Assembly (NCBI RefSeq): GCF_013389455.1
Contig: NZ_CP058278.1
Location: forward strand, 558,001 to 622,000
Reading direction: 5' to 3'
DNA from: Flavobacterium inviolabile
GTDB lineage: Bacteria > Bacteroidota > Bacteroidia > Flavobacteriales > Flavobacteriaceae
Length of the DNA stretch: 64,000 nucleotides
In this document: piece after piece, positions 9,301 through 16,616 of the stretch
How the letters are laid out: every line of letters begins with the position of its first letter
Numbering within the stretch: the stretch's first letter is position 1
Program-made: the position numbers and the translations under genes
The notes under the pieces: generated by a model
Seen by the model: only the letters and a program-made list of their open reading frames with translations
Database searches by the model: none
Told to the model about the DNA's origin: nothing

Positions 9301-9437
9301 AAAAGGATTCCTTTTATATAATTAAGCCAAATGAATATAAATGCTGGCATCGTGCAATGGCTTGGTATGATGTGGCAGAATTCAAAGAAGCTATTCAAAA
9401 AGCAGAGATAAATGACTTAAATGGAATTGCTGAATGA
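6324..9437 (+). CDS. Large DNA adenine methyltransferase with target-recognition-like C-terminus (Eco57I/type IIG-like)
   Basis: The 1,037-residue protein has a SAM-binding motif variant F-E-V-A-V-G-S-G-I-F-L near residue 342 and the amino-methyltransferase motif N-P-P-W near 466. An N-terminal part of about 300 residues precedes the catalytic core, and the C-terminal part has G-V-A-T-R-P-Q-T-R-W, resembling recognition segments of type I and IIG enzymes. The frame opens only at a TTG inside a run of nine T (6317-6325). A better start, GTG 6310 with AAAAGGA eight bases upstream, is out of frame by one base and would join the frame with ten T. The next gene overlaps by ATGA, so the two are translated together. 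The base composition is far more AT-rich than the core chromosome, which suggests transfer. Likely part of restriction or phage defence. Confidence 0.8.
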   Translation: MKNSQLHIFLSQLKLEEKVVFRDKDKNTYAVDFHKDIKQRIESILPDAVYIFNSQPLILFFDLTIQSSRNINTLYKKVWSFDNTSIIFLIKDTGIEVFNALNYIKEENTLEPINLSDKKIKELFNIWELESGNTWKWFQKEYIEKQKGKTHRKRVNERLFSNIKEVRNYLTNNENLNDNESNSLILRIIFIRYLIDRKIKIDDTLIPGDVENLNDRRKSFIQLIREPQKLNELFTKLNNRFNGVLFKENDFVLTQSQSDYLAGVFAGELDGDNSLFKDFFFEIFDFSIIPVEVISGIYESLIDDEKRKLDSAVYTPSFLVDYILKDTVDEYLKNNSPEECTVFEVAVGSGIFLVQSLRRMIEKEIDLNGNKDKILFSEKIKSFAEKNLYGIDINPQALKVTCFSIYIALLDYLEPADINIYQFPKLIDNNLFESNFFGKLNDKNELQPADFEEIIKKIKPKFVLGNPPWKSKKDDLIHTKWIKGNNKTVGYFEIAQSFLLRVKDFMSDESKSALILTSTMFYNVSLPTRKFKKEVLHTYCIDKFFDLSAVKQSLFETQESPTSIIFFRLSKENEHLTNIVKHHSLKVNSFLKNFKMLVIEKFDQKEISQKYFIDNQWMFKVALYGNTLDYHFLNRISQQGKALEKLINNTTLFGGAGIKSNYGNDYAEELIGLPLVENNDINCFFTPISNNNRVLLPEDVWYESGRNRQLFLNKKILIKEQAKNWSQLVISYCDNRAVYKNGVNGISSNNEELLKQIFSYLISDIYTYYIFSISSGWGVATRPQTRWKEEYLAFPIIEIDLEVSNQLINLVNELLNPLKEFYKNSFKEDKSEFELTSPNQKDSTPSINQDVLSKINDIIYNIYSIKDYEKDLIDYVLNVSRYQFKESEQNRYTKAIDKDLDFLKKYADVYLTEFSDIYSDEFIQVEVYPLKHFIAMNFVMKDEKPNEAIIYSKNKDIESVLKTLANTLSVSEIVSTHDTDKNLFIQKDIKGFEKDSFYIIKPNEYKCWHRAMAWYDVAEFKEAIQKAEINDLNGIAE

Positions 9438-10138
9438 GTTTGGATGCTTCAAATTATATAAAAAACAGACAAAAATTATCTTTATCACGAAAGCGAATTA
9501 AAGAAGTTTTGGTATGTGTAATCAACAGCTATGAAAAAATAATTTCTGACGGAGTTGTGTTTGATTATTCTAAACGAGGGAAAATAAAACAAGAAGACTT
9601 TTTAAGAAATCGCTTGGTAGATGATTATTTAGAGTCTGAACTTAGGTCTTTGGAGTTGGGAACAGAGAGATTCACTATAAACAAAGAGACTTCTGAAGAA
9701 TACAGTAGTTTAATTGATAATGTTTTACATAACGACCCCATTGACATACATATAGTAGATAAAGCTCAACAAGAATCTTGGGGTAAAGATACTAAACCAT
9801 ATTTTGCAATTGAATGTAAAAGAATCGTGTCATCTGTATCGGACTATGTCAAAGACACAAAAAAGTTTGCAGAACGGGATTATACGAAATTAAGACTTCC
9901 TTTTGAGGGGCAGTTAGGATTTGTAGAAAATTCTTCTTTAAATCATATATCAATTTCAGAAAAAATCAACGAAAATCTTTCATCAAATACGGAAATAGTA
10001 ACAATTAAGCAGTTAGAACCATATAAATTAAAAGACAGTTTTGATGCTTCTTACTTATCTGGTCATAAGAAGAAAAACAATGCAGACTTTACTGTTCTTC
10101 ATCTATTTTTTAACTATTCTGAAATAGTAATAAATTAA
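9434..10138 (+). CDS. PD-(D/E)XK nuclease-like partner of the methyltransferase
   Basis: The 234-residue protein contains D-P-I-D-I-H-I-V-D (Asp101, Asp104) followed by F-A-I-E-C-K (Glu127, Lys129), the order and spacing of a PD-(D/E)XK nuclease core, with an acidic helix Q-E-D-F-L-R-N-R-L-V (Glu54) ahead of it. No membrane segment or signal peptide is visible. Its ATG overlaps the methyltransferase stop (ATGA), so coupling is tight. The simplest reading is the cleavage subunit of a two-gene restriction-modification system. It could instead be a DNA-damage or abortive effector guided by the methyltransferase. I do not recognise a named family for the pair. Confidence 0.7.
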   Translation: MSLDASNYIKNRQKLSLSRKRIKEVLVCVINSYEKIISDGVVFDYSKRGKIKQEDFLRNRLVDDYLESELRSLELGTERFTINKETSEEYSSLIDNVLHNDPIDIHIVDKAQQESWGKDTKPYFAIECKRIVSSVSDYVKDTKKFAERDYTKLRLPFEGQLGFVENSSLNHISISEKINENLSSNTEIVTIKQLEPYKLKDSFDASYLSGHKKKNNADFTVLHLFFNYSEIVIN

Positions 10139-10141
10139 AAA

Positions 10142-10165
10142 AATCCTCATTTTTAGAGGATTTTA
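10142..10165. terminator. Bidirectional terminator
   Basis: AATCCTC/GAGGATT with loop ATTTTTA is flanked by A and T runs. It serves the nuclease gene on the plus strand and the convergent lipoprotein gene on the minus strand. Confidence 0.8.
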
Positions 10166-10193
10166 GTTAAGACAATCAAAATAAGAATTTCCC

Positions 10194-11162
10194 TTACTTC
10201 CAAACAGGATTTTGTTCTCCGTTTCCAATAAAATTATGGTTTACTCTTGTTAAATTTGAACCATCTGTATTCATTGTATAAATTCCACTACCACCATCGT
10301 TATCTTTATCTGTTATAAAGATAATTTTAGAACCATTAGCATTCCACGAGGCATCTCCTGTATAAACCCCGTTACTATCTGTGAAGTTTGTTAGTTGAAT
10401 TTCATTTGTTCCATCCACATTCATTACAAAAATATGGGAATTATCTCCGATTTGAGTTTCAAATAATATTTTTGTTCCGTCAGGTGAGAATTTCGGGTTT
10501 TGCTCTCCCTCCCCAACGGTACTATGATTTACTCTTACTACATTTGAACCGTCAGAGTTCATTACATAGATACCACTACCTCCGTCATTGTCTTTGTTGG
10601 TTTGGAATATTATTTTAGAACCGTCAGAATTCCAAGAAGCATCGCCTGTATAAACTCCGTCAGTATTAGTAAAATTGGTTAATTGAATTTCATTACTTCC
10701 GTCTGTGTTCATTACAAAAATATGGGAATCATTTCCGATTTGTGTTTCAAAAAGGATTTTATTGCCATTTGGAGAATATTTTGGATTTTGCTCTCCCTCT
10801 CCGATAAATGTGTGATTTATTCTTGTAATGTTCGAACCATTTGAATTCATAATGTAGATGCCACTACCTCCGTCATTGTCTTTACCTGTTATAAAAACAA
10901 CTTTAGAGCCATCAGGACTCCAAGAGGCATCTCCTGTATAAATTCCGTTGCTATTTGTAAAGTTGGTTAATTGAATTCCGTTACTTCCGTCAGTATTCAT
11001 TACAAACAGATGATAATCATTACTGTTTCCAATGGATACCTCAAAGAGGATTTTCCTGTTCTGACCAACAGGGTCGATAGGTGTAGAGTTTGAATCATCA
11101 CTACTACAACTTGTGAATAATGTTAAGGATAATAGAAAAGTTCCAAAAAGATTTTTTTTCAT
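10194..11162 (-). CDS. TolB-like beta-propeller lipoprotein
   Basis: The 322-residue product starts with a lipoprotein signal peptide ending in L-F-T-S-C and an acidic S-S-D-D tail, so it should be anchored in an outer or periplasmic membrane leaflet. The rest is three nearly identical repeats of about 94 residues, each with two WD40-like/TolB-like blades (F-V-M-N-T-D-G-S-N and G-I-Y-x-M-N-S-D-G-S-N) and D-A-S-W-x-x-D-G-S-K turns, giving about six blades. Such propellers usually bind proteins or glycans; no enzyme motif is visible. It is convergent with the nuclease gene and part of the AT-rich island. The strong repeat identity suggests recent internal duplication. The role is unknown. Confidence 0.85.
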   Translation of the reverse strand: MKKNLFGTFLLSLTLFTSCSSDDSNSTPIDPVGQNRKILFEVSIGNSNDYHLFVMNTDGSNGIQLTNFTNSNGIYTGDASWSPDGSKVVFITGKDNDGGSGIYIMNSNGSNITRINHTFIGEGEQNPKYSPNGNKILFETQIGNDSHIFVMNTDGSNEIQLTNFTNTDGVYTGDASWNSDGSKIIFQTNKDNDGGSGIYVMNSDGSNVVRVNHSTVGEGEQNPKFSPDGTKILFETQIGDNSHIFVMNVDGTNEIQLTNFTDSNGVYTGDASWNANGSKIIFITDKDNDGGSGIYTMNTDGSNLTRVNHNFIGNGEQNPVWK

Positions 11163-11193
11163 TTATATTAAAAGAATTATTAAAAAAAACACT

Positions 11194-11447
11194 CTATATC
11201 ACGTTCATATAAAACCTCCTTAAAATGCTAAAAACCTCTTGCTTAAATTCTGACCTTGTGCATAGTTTAGAGAACGTTTTTTTTGATTTCTGATATTCAT
11301 CTATAGTTTTTGGCACAAAATAAAGTGGGATTCTAAAATCTTTTACAATTTCTTCTTCAAATGTAGATTGTATATTTTTAATTTTTTCACAACTGATTCT
11401 AATGGCAAATCAGATAAATAAAGCGAAATACGACTATCTCTACTCAT
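11194..11447 (-). pseudogene. Small hypothetical gene with single-base frameshift
   Basis: Reading the minus strand from ATG 11447 gives a start M-S-R-D-S-R-I-S-L-Y-L-S that is lost at a run of six A. With seven A the frame would continue to a stop at 11194-11196, giving about 84 residues with I-V-K-D-F-R-I-P-L-Y-F-V-P-K-T. I do not recognise the family. It lies just inside the tRNA end of the island, upstream of and in the same direction as the beta-propeller lipoprotein gene. Confidence 0.45.
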
Positions 11448-11688
11448 AAAAGTTTTATTAAAGGGACTACATTATATATTGAATTAGAAATATGCAGTTG
11501 ATGAATTCGGAAATATTTTTAAGCTCTTTAGACAAAGTAGAACAATGAAAAAAAACAGTAAATGTAGTTTACTGAAACAACAATCACGTCTTCACTTCAA
11601 AAAGTGTTTTCTGTAAAAACCGATTCCAATCTATCCCAATACAGGCAAGGCTTTCGGAGAAAGTTTGAGCATATGTTCGAGCTCTAAC
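11448..11688. other. Island end without recognised gene
   Basis: I see no intact gene in this stretch. It lies where an integrase would often be found, but no tyrosine recombinase motif is readable in any frame. Confidence 0.4.
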
Positions 11689-11723
11689 AAAAAACCCTCA
11701 AAAATCTATTTGATTTTCAAGGG
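11689..11723 (-). terminator. Terminator of the tRNA gene
   Basis: CCCTCAAAAATC and GATTTTCAAGGG form an imperfect stem followed on the minus strand by a run of T. It differs from hairpins A and B that accompany the two tRNA relics, as expected if an inserted element supplied it. Confidence 0.7.
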
Positions 11724-11740
11724 CTTACGTCTTAAATATG

Positions 11741-11814
11741 TGGTCCCACCTGGGCTCGAACCAGGGACCACCTGATTATGAGTCAGGTGCTCTAACCAAC
11801 TGAGCTATAGGACC
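11741..11814 (-). tRNA. tRNA with anticodon CAU (Met elongator or lysidine-type Ile2)
   Basis: The 74-base gene folds as a cloverleaf: acceptor GGTCCTA pairs with TGGGACC with discriminator A, the D loop has AGCTCAGTTGGTTAGAGC, the anticodon arm is CCTGA-CTCATAA-TCAGG, and the T arm contains GGTTCGAGCC. The loop gives anticodon CAU. Whether it is charged with Met or, after TilS modification, with Ile cannot be settled by eye. CCA is not encoded. Its 3' end faces the AT-rich island and is duplicated at 6056-6069. Confidence 0.93.
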
Positions 11815-11860
11815 GGTTTTGAGGTTGCAATATTACTATTATTTTTTATTTAGTGCAAGC

Positions 11861-12265
11861 TTAATTCGAAATTTCTTGACATAATTCTACCAAAACCCCG
11901 TTCGTTCCCTTAGGATGAAGAAACGCTACCAATTTATTATCGGCCCCTTTTTTAGGGATCTCGTTTAGCACCGTAAAACCTTCTGCTTTTAACCGCGCAA
12001 TTTCCGATACGATATCTTCCACATCAAAAGCAATATGGTGAATGCCTTCCCCTTTTTTCTCAATAAATTTCGCAATAGGGCTATCCGGATTGGTCGCTTC
12101 CAGCAATTCAATTTTATTGGGCCCGTTCATAAAGAAAGCGGTTTTTACACCTTCACTGGCTACTTCTTCCTGTTTGTAAGCCGGAGCTCCAAACAGCTTT
12201 TCAAAAACAAGATTGGACACTTCCAAGTCTTTTACGGCTATACCGATATGTTCAATTTTTCTCAT
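11861..12265 (-). CDS. mce: Methylmalonyl-CoA epimerase
   Basis: The 134-residue protein is a VOC-fold enzyme that interconverts the R and S forms of methylmalonyl-CoA in propionate metabolism. It shows the family start M-R-K-I-E-H-I-G-I-A-V, a second metal-binding His in G-I-H-H-I-A-F-D, and a C-terminal V-L-V-E-L metal ligand. The length is normal. It stands alone between the tRNA and rbfA, transcribed toward the tRNA. Confidence 0.9.
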   Translation of the reverse strand: MRKIEHIGIAVKDLEVSNLVFEKLFGAPAYKQEEVASEGVKTAFFMNGPNKIELLEATNPDSPIAKFIEKKGEGIHHIAFDVEDIVSEIARLKAEGFTVLNEIPKKGADNKLVAFLHPKGTNGVLVELCQEISN

Positions 12266-12380
12266 CTGAATATTTCAAAAATTTCTTTAAATCCCGCCGG
12301 AGATTCTGCTTTTATTCTTAAAACAAAGATAAAAAACTTTATCCGGCTGCAACTTTAAAAATTTACTACTCAAAAAATCG

Positions 12381-12388
12381 TATTTTTG
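12381..12388 (+). promoter_or_regulatory. Promoter -7 box of rbfA
   Basis: TATTTTTG matches TAnnTTTG and ends only four bases before the rbfA ATG at 12393, so the transcript would start at or in the start codon. Confidence 0.5.
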
Positions 12389-12392
12389 CAGC

Positions 12393-12785
12393 ATGGAAAC
12401 AAATAGACAAAAAAAGATAGGAACCGTTTTGCAAAAAGATCTTGTAGATATTTTGCAGGGCGAAGTGCGTAAAAACGGAATTAGCAATCTAATTATTTCT
12501 GTATCAAAAGTGAGCGTTACGACGGATTTATCCATCGCAAAAGTATATTTAAGCATCTTCCCGCCCGAAAAAGGACCGGAACTTTTAAATGCGATCCGCA
12601 CCAATACCCCTTTAATCAAACACGACTTATCACAACGTGTAAAATTACAATTGCGTAAAGTGCCGAACCTTTCTTTTTATATCGACGACAGCCTTGACTA
12701 TATCGAAAAGATAGACAAAGCCCTTACTGGAGAAGAAAACCCGATTGAAAACCCGGAACTTTTAATCAAAAGAAAGAAATCATAA
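12393..12785 (+). CDS. rbfA: Ribosome-binding factor A
   Basis: The 130-residue protein matches RbfA, a KH-like factor that binds 16S rRNA during late 30S assembly and cold adaptation. The start M-E-T-N-R-Q-K-K-I-G and the segment L-S-I-A-K-V-Y-L-S-I-F-P are characteristic, and the length is typical. The -7 promoter box is so close to ATG that the mRNA may be leaderless. The permease gene starts with TTG directly after its stop, so the two form an operon. Confidence 0.9.
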   Translation: METNRQKKIGTVLQKDLVDILQGEVRKNGISNLIISVSKVSVTTDLSIAKVYLSIFPPEKGPELLNAIRTNTPLIKHDLSQRVKLQLRKVPNLSFYIDDSLDYIEKIDKALTGEENPIENPELLIKRKKS

Positions 12786-13985
12786 TTGAATTTCCCGTTT
12801 TACATAGCAAAACGTTATACGGTTAGTTTCAGTAAGAGTACTGCCATTAACATTATTACCGGGATTGCGTCGCTGGGCATTATTGTCAGCGCCATGTCCC
12901 TGTTTGTTGTGCTATCCGTATTTAGCGGTTTGCGGGAATTCAGCCTTTCCTTTGCGAATGATACCGATCCCGATCTGAAGATATCGGGCACCACCGGAAA
13001 ATCATTTGAAATCAGTCCGGAACAGGACACACAGCTTAAAAACTCCAAAACCATTGCCTTATACAGTAAAGTTGTGGAAGAACGGGTTCTTTTCTATTTT
13101 AACGGAAAAGAACAGGTGGCTTACCTGAAAGGTGTGGACAGTATTTTTAAAAGCATCAATCCTTTTGACAAGAAATTCTACGGCGGACAATGGCTCAATC
13201 CAAATACCAGCCAGGTAGTGGTAGGACTTGGGATCACCAACAAGCTTTCAATGGGACTATTCGATTACAACAATCCTTTCGAGGTTTTTGTCCCGAAACC
13301 CGGAAAAGGCACTATCGAAAGTCCGAACGACGCTTTCAACAAAGCGGTTCTGGTACCCATCGGGATTTATGCCATTAACGAAGATCTGGACAACAAATAT
13401 GTTTTTGCCGACCTTGGCCTGGCACAGGAATTACTGCAATACAAACCCAACCAGGTTTCTGCAATGGAAGTAAAACTGAAACCGAATACTACGGATGATG
13501 CGGCTATAGCCGAATTAAAAACCATCTTTAAAAACAAGGTCACCGTAAAAACACGTGCGCAGCTAAACGACAGTTTATACAAAATGCTGAACACCGAAAA
13601 CATTGCCGTTTACCTCATCTTTACACTGGTAATTGTTGTAGCCTTATTCAATCTGGTCGGCGCCTTAATCATGATGATCCTCGATAAAAAAGGCAACCTG
13701 AAAACCCTTTTTAATCTGGGTGCCGAAATCCGGCATCTGAGAGGCATTTTCCTGTTACAGGGCAGCCTGCTCACCTTTACAGGAGGCGTTATCGGACTTC
13801 TTTTAGGAATTATAATTGTCATTCTCCAAAAGCAGTTCTCGCTGATCATGGTTACACCAAGCATGGCTTATCCGGTTGTTTTCAGCTTTACCAACATCCT
13901 TATTGTTTTACTGACCATTATGGTTTTAGGCTTCCTGGCATCATTAATCGCTTCGAGCCGTGTCAGTAAAAAATTACTGCAATAA
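12786..13985 (+). CDS. FtsX/LolE-like ABC transporter permease
   Basis: This 399-residue inner membrane protein has one N-terminal membrane helix, a large periplasmic domain (about residues 50-270) and three C-terminal helices, the MacB/LolCE plan. It is probably a lipoprotein-release or related extrusion permease that needs a separate ATPase, which is not encoded nearby. The TTG start abuts the rbfA stop and yields the family-typical start M-N-F-P-F-Y-I-A-K-R-Y; no better ATG exists upstream. Confidence 0.85.
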   Translation: MNFPFYIAKRYTVSFSKSTAINIITGIASLGIIVSAMSLFVVLSVFSGLREFSLSFANDTDPDLKISGTTGKSFEISPEQDTQLKNSKTIALYSKVVEERVLFYFNGKEQVAYLKGVDSIFKSINPFDKKFYGGQWLNPNTSQVVVGLGITNKLSMGLFDYNNPFEVFVPKPGKGTIESPNDAFNKAVLVPIGIYAINEDLDNKYVFADLGLAQELLQYKPNQVSAMEVKLKPNTTDDAAIAELKTIFKNKVTVKTRAQLNDSLYKMLNTENIAVYLIFTLVIVVALFNLVGALIMMILDKKGNLKTLFNLGAEIRHLRGIFLLQGSLLTFTGGVIGLLLGIIIVILQKQFSLIMVTPSMAYPVVFSFTNILIVLLTIMVLGFLASLIASSRVSKKLLQ

Positions 13986-13988
13986 TTA

Positions 13989-14016
13989 TTGCCGTACAAA
14001 ATAAATCGTACATTTG
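13989..14016 (+). promoter_or_regulatory. Promoter of the MATE transporter gene
   Basis: TTG (13989-13991), a 17-base spacer and TACATTTG (14009-14016) match the Bacteroidota consensus exactly. The expected transcript start near 14023 leaves a leader of about 124 bases. Confidence 0.75.
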
Positions 14017-14055
14017 TCACTCTCAAAATTGAAAGCCGATGATTGTTTCTGTACA

Positions 14056-14140
14056 GTCCTAAAGGTATCCATTGCTGATTAGGACATTCCGATTTGTTTT
14101 TTCCGCCCTATTCTCAGGGCTCATTAATCATTAATCCTAA
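14056..14140 (+). promoter_or_regulatory. Foldable leader of the MATE gene with alternative pairing
   Basis: GTCCTAA (14056-14062) can pair with TTAGGAC (14079-14085). The same TTAGGA can also pair with a second TCCTAA at 14135-14140, seven bases from the start codon at 14147. A hairpin GCCCT/AGGGC (14105-14120) lies between them. Mutually exclusive pairing next to a start codon suggests a translational switch; no known riboswitch class was recognised. Confidence 0.4.
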
Positions 14141-14146
14141 TTTGTT

Positions 14147-15574
14147 ATGACAGAAACCCCTATATCACAAGGTTTATTCTCTAAAATTTTCAGTACTATA
14201 AAACAAGCCGTTAAAGGCGACGAAACTTTCGATTTTACATCCGGAAGCATTAAAAAAGCAGTCATCCTGTTAGCCATTCCAATGGTTTTGGAAATGCTGA
14301 TGGAATCCGTTTTTGCGTTAGTCGATTTGTATTTTGTTGGCCACCTGGAGCACAGCAGCTATGCTATACAAACGGTTGGTCTTACCGAATCGGTAATTAC
14401 GATTATTTACTCGTTAGCCATCGGAATCAGTATGGCAGCCACAGCCGTGGTAGCACGCCGTATTGGTGAAAAAGATCCCGTTGCCGCAGCCAAAGCCGGT
14501 ATGCAGGCGATTGTTATTGCCGTAACGATCAATACCGTTATCAGTATTTTAGGCTTTATTTTTGCCAAAGAGATCCTGCTGCTGATGGGCTCATCGGAAG
14601 AAGCGGCTGCCTATGGCGTGAATTTCACCCGTATCATGATGGGCGGAAGCTTATGCATCATGCTGCTTTTCCTGATCAACGGTATTTTCAGAGGAGCCGG
14701 AAATGCAGCGATTGCAATGAAAAGTCTATGGATTGCCAATATTTGCAACATCATTTTATGCCCGATATTAATTAACGGATTCGGCCCCATTCCGGCATTC
14801 GGATTAACCGGCGCGGCTATTGCCACCACTACCGGAAGAAGCCTTGGTGTTGTATACCAGCTGTATCATTTATTCCGCGGAAAAGGTATTTTAAAAATCA
14901 TCCCGTCTTATTTTATTCCGGATGTTGAGCAGATTAAAGCTTTAGTTAAAATCGCCGCTCCGGGCGTTTTACAATTTGTAATTGCATCCTGCAGCTGGAT
15001 CTTTTTAGCACAGCTGGTTGCAACCACCGGAGGCGATCACGGCTCTGCCGGTTACCAGACCGCTTTGCGGATCATGATGTTCTTTATCCTTCCGGCCTGG
15101 GGACTAAGTAATGCCGCCGCTACCCTGGTAGGGCAGAATTTGGGCGCCAAGCAAGTGGAACGTGCTGAAAAATCGGTTTTAACAACCGCAAAATATAATG
15201 TCATATTTATGGTAACGATTACCGTAGTTACGTTTTTATTTGCCAACTATATCATTGGTTTTTTCACAAACGATATTCAGGTAAAAGACATCGCCGTTGA
15301 AGCTCTGCACATCATCTGCCTGGGCTATGTATTTTACGGAATCGGGATGGTATTGATCAACACCTTTAATGGTGCCGGCGATACCCTGACACCAACGTGG
15401 GTAAACTTTTTCGGATTCTGGCTGTTCCAGATCCCACTGGCCTATTTGCTAGCCAAATACTACCAGATGGGTCCTACCGGTGTTTTTATCGCCATTCCGG
15501 TATCGGAAACCGCGATCACGATTGCCAGTATTATTTTGTATAAAAAAGGGCGCTGGAAACGCATTGAAGTATAA
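14147..15574 (+). CDS. MATE family efflux transporter
   Basis: The 475-residue protein has twelve hydrophobic segments in two bundles, with the family text L-A-I-P-M-V-L-E-M-L near residue 45 and paired G-A-A/G-A-G-N motifs. Members export cationic drugs, flavins or other organic cations in exchange for sodium or protons at the inner membrane; the substrate here is not readable. It is a single-gene transcript with its own consensus promoter, a structured leader and a strong terminator shared with the convergent dusB gene. Confidence 0.92.
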   Translation: MTETPISQGLFSKIFSTIKQAVKGDETFDFTSGSIKKAVILLAIPMVLEMLMESVFALVDLYFVGHLEHSSYAIQTVGLTESVITIIYSLAIGISMAATAVVARRIGEKDPVAAAKAGMQAIVIAVTINTVISILGFIFAKEILLLMGSSEEAAAYGVNFTRIMMGGSLCIMLLFLINGIFRGAGNAAIAMKSLWIANICNIILCPILINGFGPIPAFGLTGAAIATTTGRSLGVVYQLYHLFRGKGILKIIPSYFIPDVEQIKALVKIAAPGVLQFVIASCSWIFLAQLVATTGGDHGSAGYQTALRIMMFFILPAWGLSNAAATLVGQNLGAKQVERAEKSVLTTAKYNVIFMVTITVVTFLFANYIIGFFTNDIQVKDIAVEALHIICLGYVFYGIGMVLINTFNGAGDTLTPTWVNFFGFWLFQIPLAYLLAKYYQMGPTGVFIAIPVSETAITIASIILYKKGRWKRIEV

Positions 15575-15580
15575 CAAACA

Positions 15581-15609
15581 AAAAGGAGCAACTGTGTTGC
15601 TCCTTTTTT
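15581..15609. terminator. Bidirectional terminator between MATE and dusB
   Basis: AAAAGGAGCAAC and GTTGCTCCTTTTT form a 12-base stem around TGT. It overlaps the dusB stop codon. Confidence 0.9.
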
Positions 15610-16600
15610 ATAACATCTGATAATCCGAATAGGCTTCCTGGATTTCATCCAGTATCCGGAATAAGGTTTCCCCGTCATCGGTAGTTACCAGTTTCTGACG
15701 GTATTCTTTAAATCCGTGGATTCCTTTAAAATAATTGGTATAATGACGGCGCATTTCTACAATACCAACACGTTCCCCTTTCCAGTCCATTGACCAGGTA
15801 AGGTGGTTTCTTGCTGCTTCCACTCTGTCCTGTATGGTTGGCGTTGGCAGTAATTCCCCGGTATTAAAATAATGTTTGATCTCGTTAAATATCCATGGAT
15901 ATCCAATTGCAGCACGCCCGATCATAATACCGTCCAATCCGTAGCGGTTTTTATATTCCAGTGCTTTTTGCGGACTGTCGATATCGCCGTTACCAAAAAT
16001 AGGCATCGTAATTCTCGGGTTGTTTTTCACGCGTTCAATATGGCTCCAGTCGGAATGCCCTTTATACATCTGGGCACGGGTTCTGGCATGAATCGTCAGC
16101 GCCTGTACGCCTACATCCTGTAGTCTTTCGGCCACTTCATCAATATTGATCGAATCTTCATCCCAGCCCAGTCTTGTTTTTACCGTTACCGGAAGATGGG
16201 TACTTTTAATAACCGCTTTCGTCAGGCGCACCATCAGGTCGACATCTTTCAACACTCCGGCTCCGGCTCCTTTGCATACCACTTTCTTTACCGGACATCC
16301 AAAATTGATATCCACCAAATCCGGCTCGACCGTTTCCACGATCTTTGCCGAAAGTGCCATGGCTTCTTCATCACCACCGAAAATCTGAATCCCAACCGGT
16401 CTTTCATAATCGAAAATATCCAGTTTTTTACGGCTTTTCATTGCATCGCGTATGAGTCCTTCCGAAGAGATAAACTCCGAATACATCAAATCTGCGCCAT
16501 GAAGTTTGCACAGCCTGCGGAAAGGCGGATCGCTCACATCTTCCATAGGTGCCAGCAATAACGGATAATCGGGTAATTCTATGTTGCCAATCTTGACCAT
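15608..16600 (-). CDS. dusB: tRNA-dihydrouridine synthase
   Basis: The 330-residue flavoenzyme reduces uridines in the tRNA D loop with NADPH. It shows L-L-A-P-M-E-D-V-S at the N-terminal FMN barrel, D-I-N-F-G-C-P with the catalytic-loop Cys following in V-C-K-G-A-G-A, and G-N-G-D-I and M-I-G-R-A-A-I-G phosphate-binding segments. Length and motifs fit the DusB type. It is convergent with the MATE gene and has its own -7 box at 16617-16624. Confidence 0.93.
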   Translation of the reverse strand: MVKIGNIELPDYPLLLAPMEDVSDPPFRRLCKLHGADLMYSEFISSEGLIRDAMKSRKKLDIFDYERPVGIQIFGGDEEAMALSAKIVETVEPDLVDINFGCPVKKVVCKGAGAGVLKDVDLMVRLTKAVIKSTHLPVTVKTRLGWDEDSINIDEVAERLQDVGVQALTIHARTRAQMYKGHSDWSHIERVKNNPRITMPIFGNGDIDSPQKALEYKNRYGLDGIMIGRAAIGYPWIFNEIKHYFNTGELLPTPTIQDRVEAARNHLTWSMDWKGERVGIVEMRRHYTNYFKGIHGFKEYRQKLVTTDDGETLFRILDEIQEAYSDYQML

Positions 16601-16616
16601 CTTCTACATTTTGGCG

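Noticed and set aside
6324..9437. BREX PglX or DISARM methyltransferase
   Set aside because: None of the partner genes of those systems (pglZ, brxC, drmA and so on) is present; only a small nuclease accompanies it.
11448..11740. Remnant of an integrase next to the tRNA
   Set aside because: No frame on either strand shows the R-H-x-x-R or terminal Tyr motif of tyrosine recombinases.
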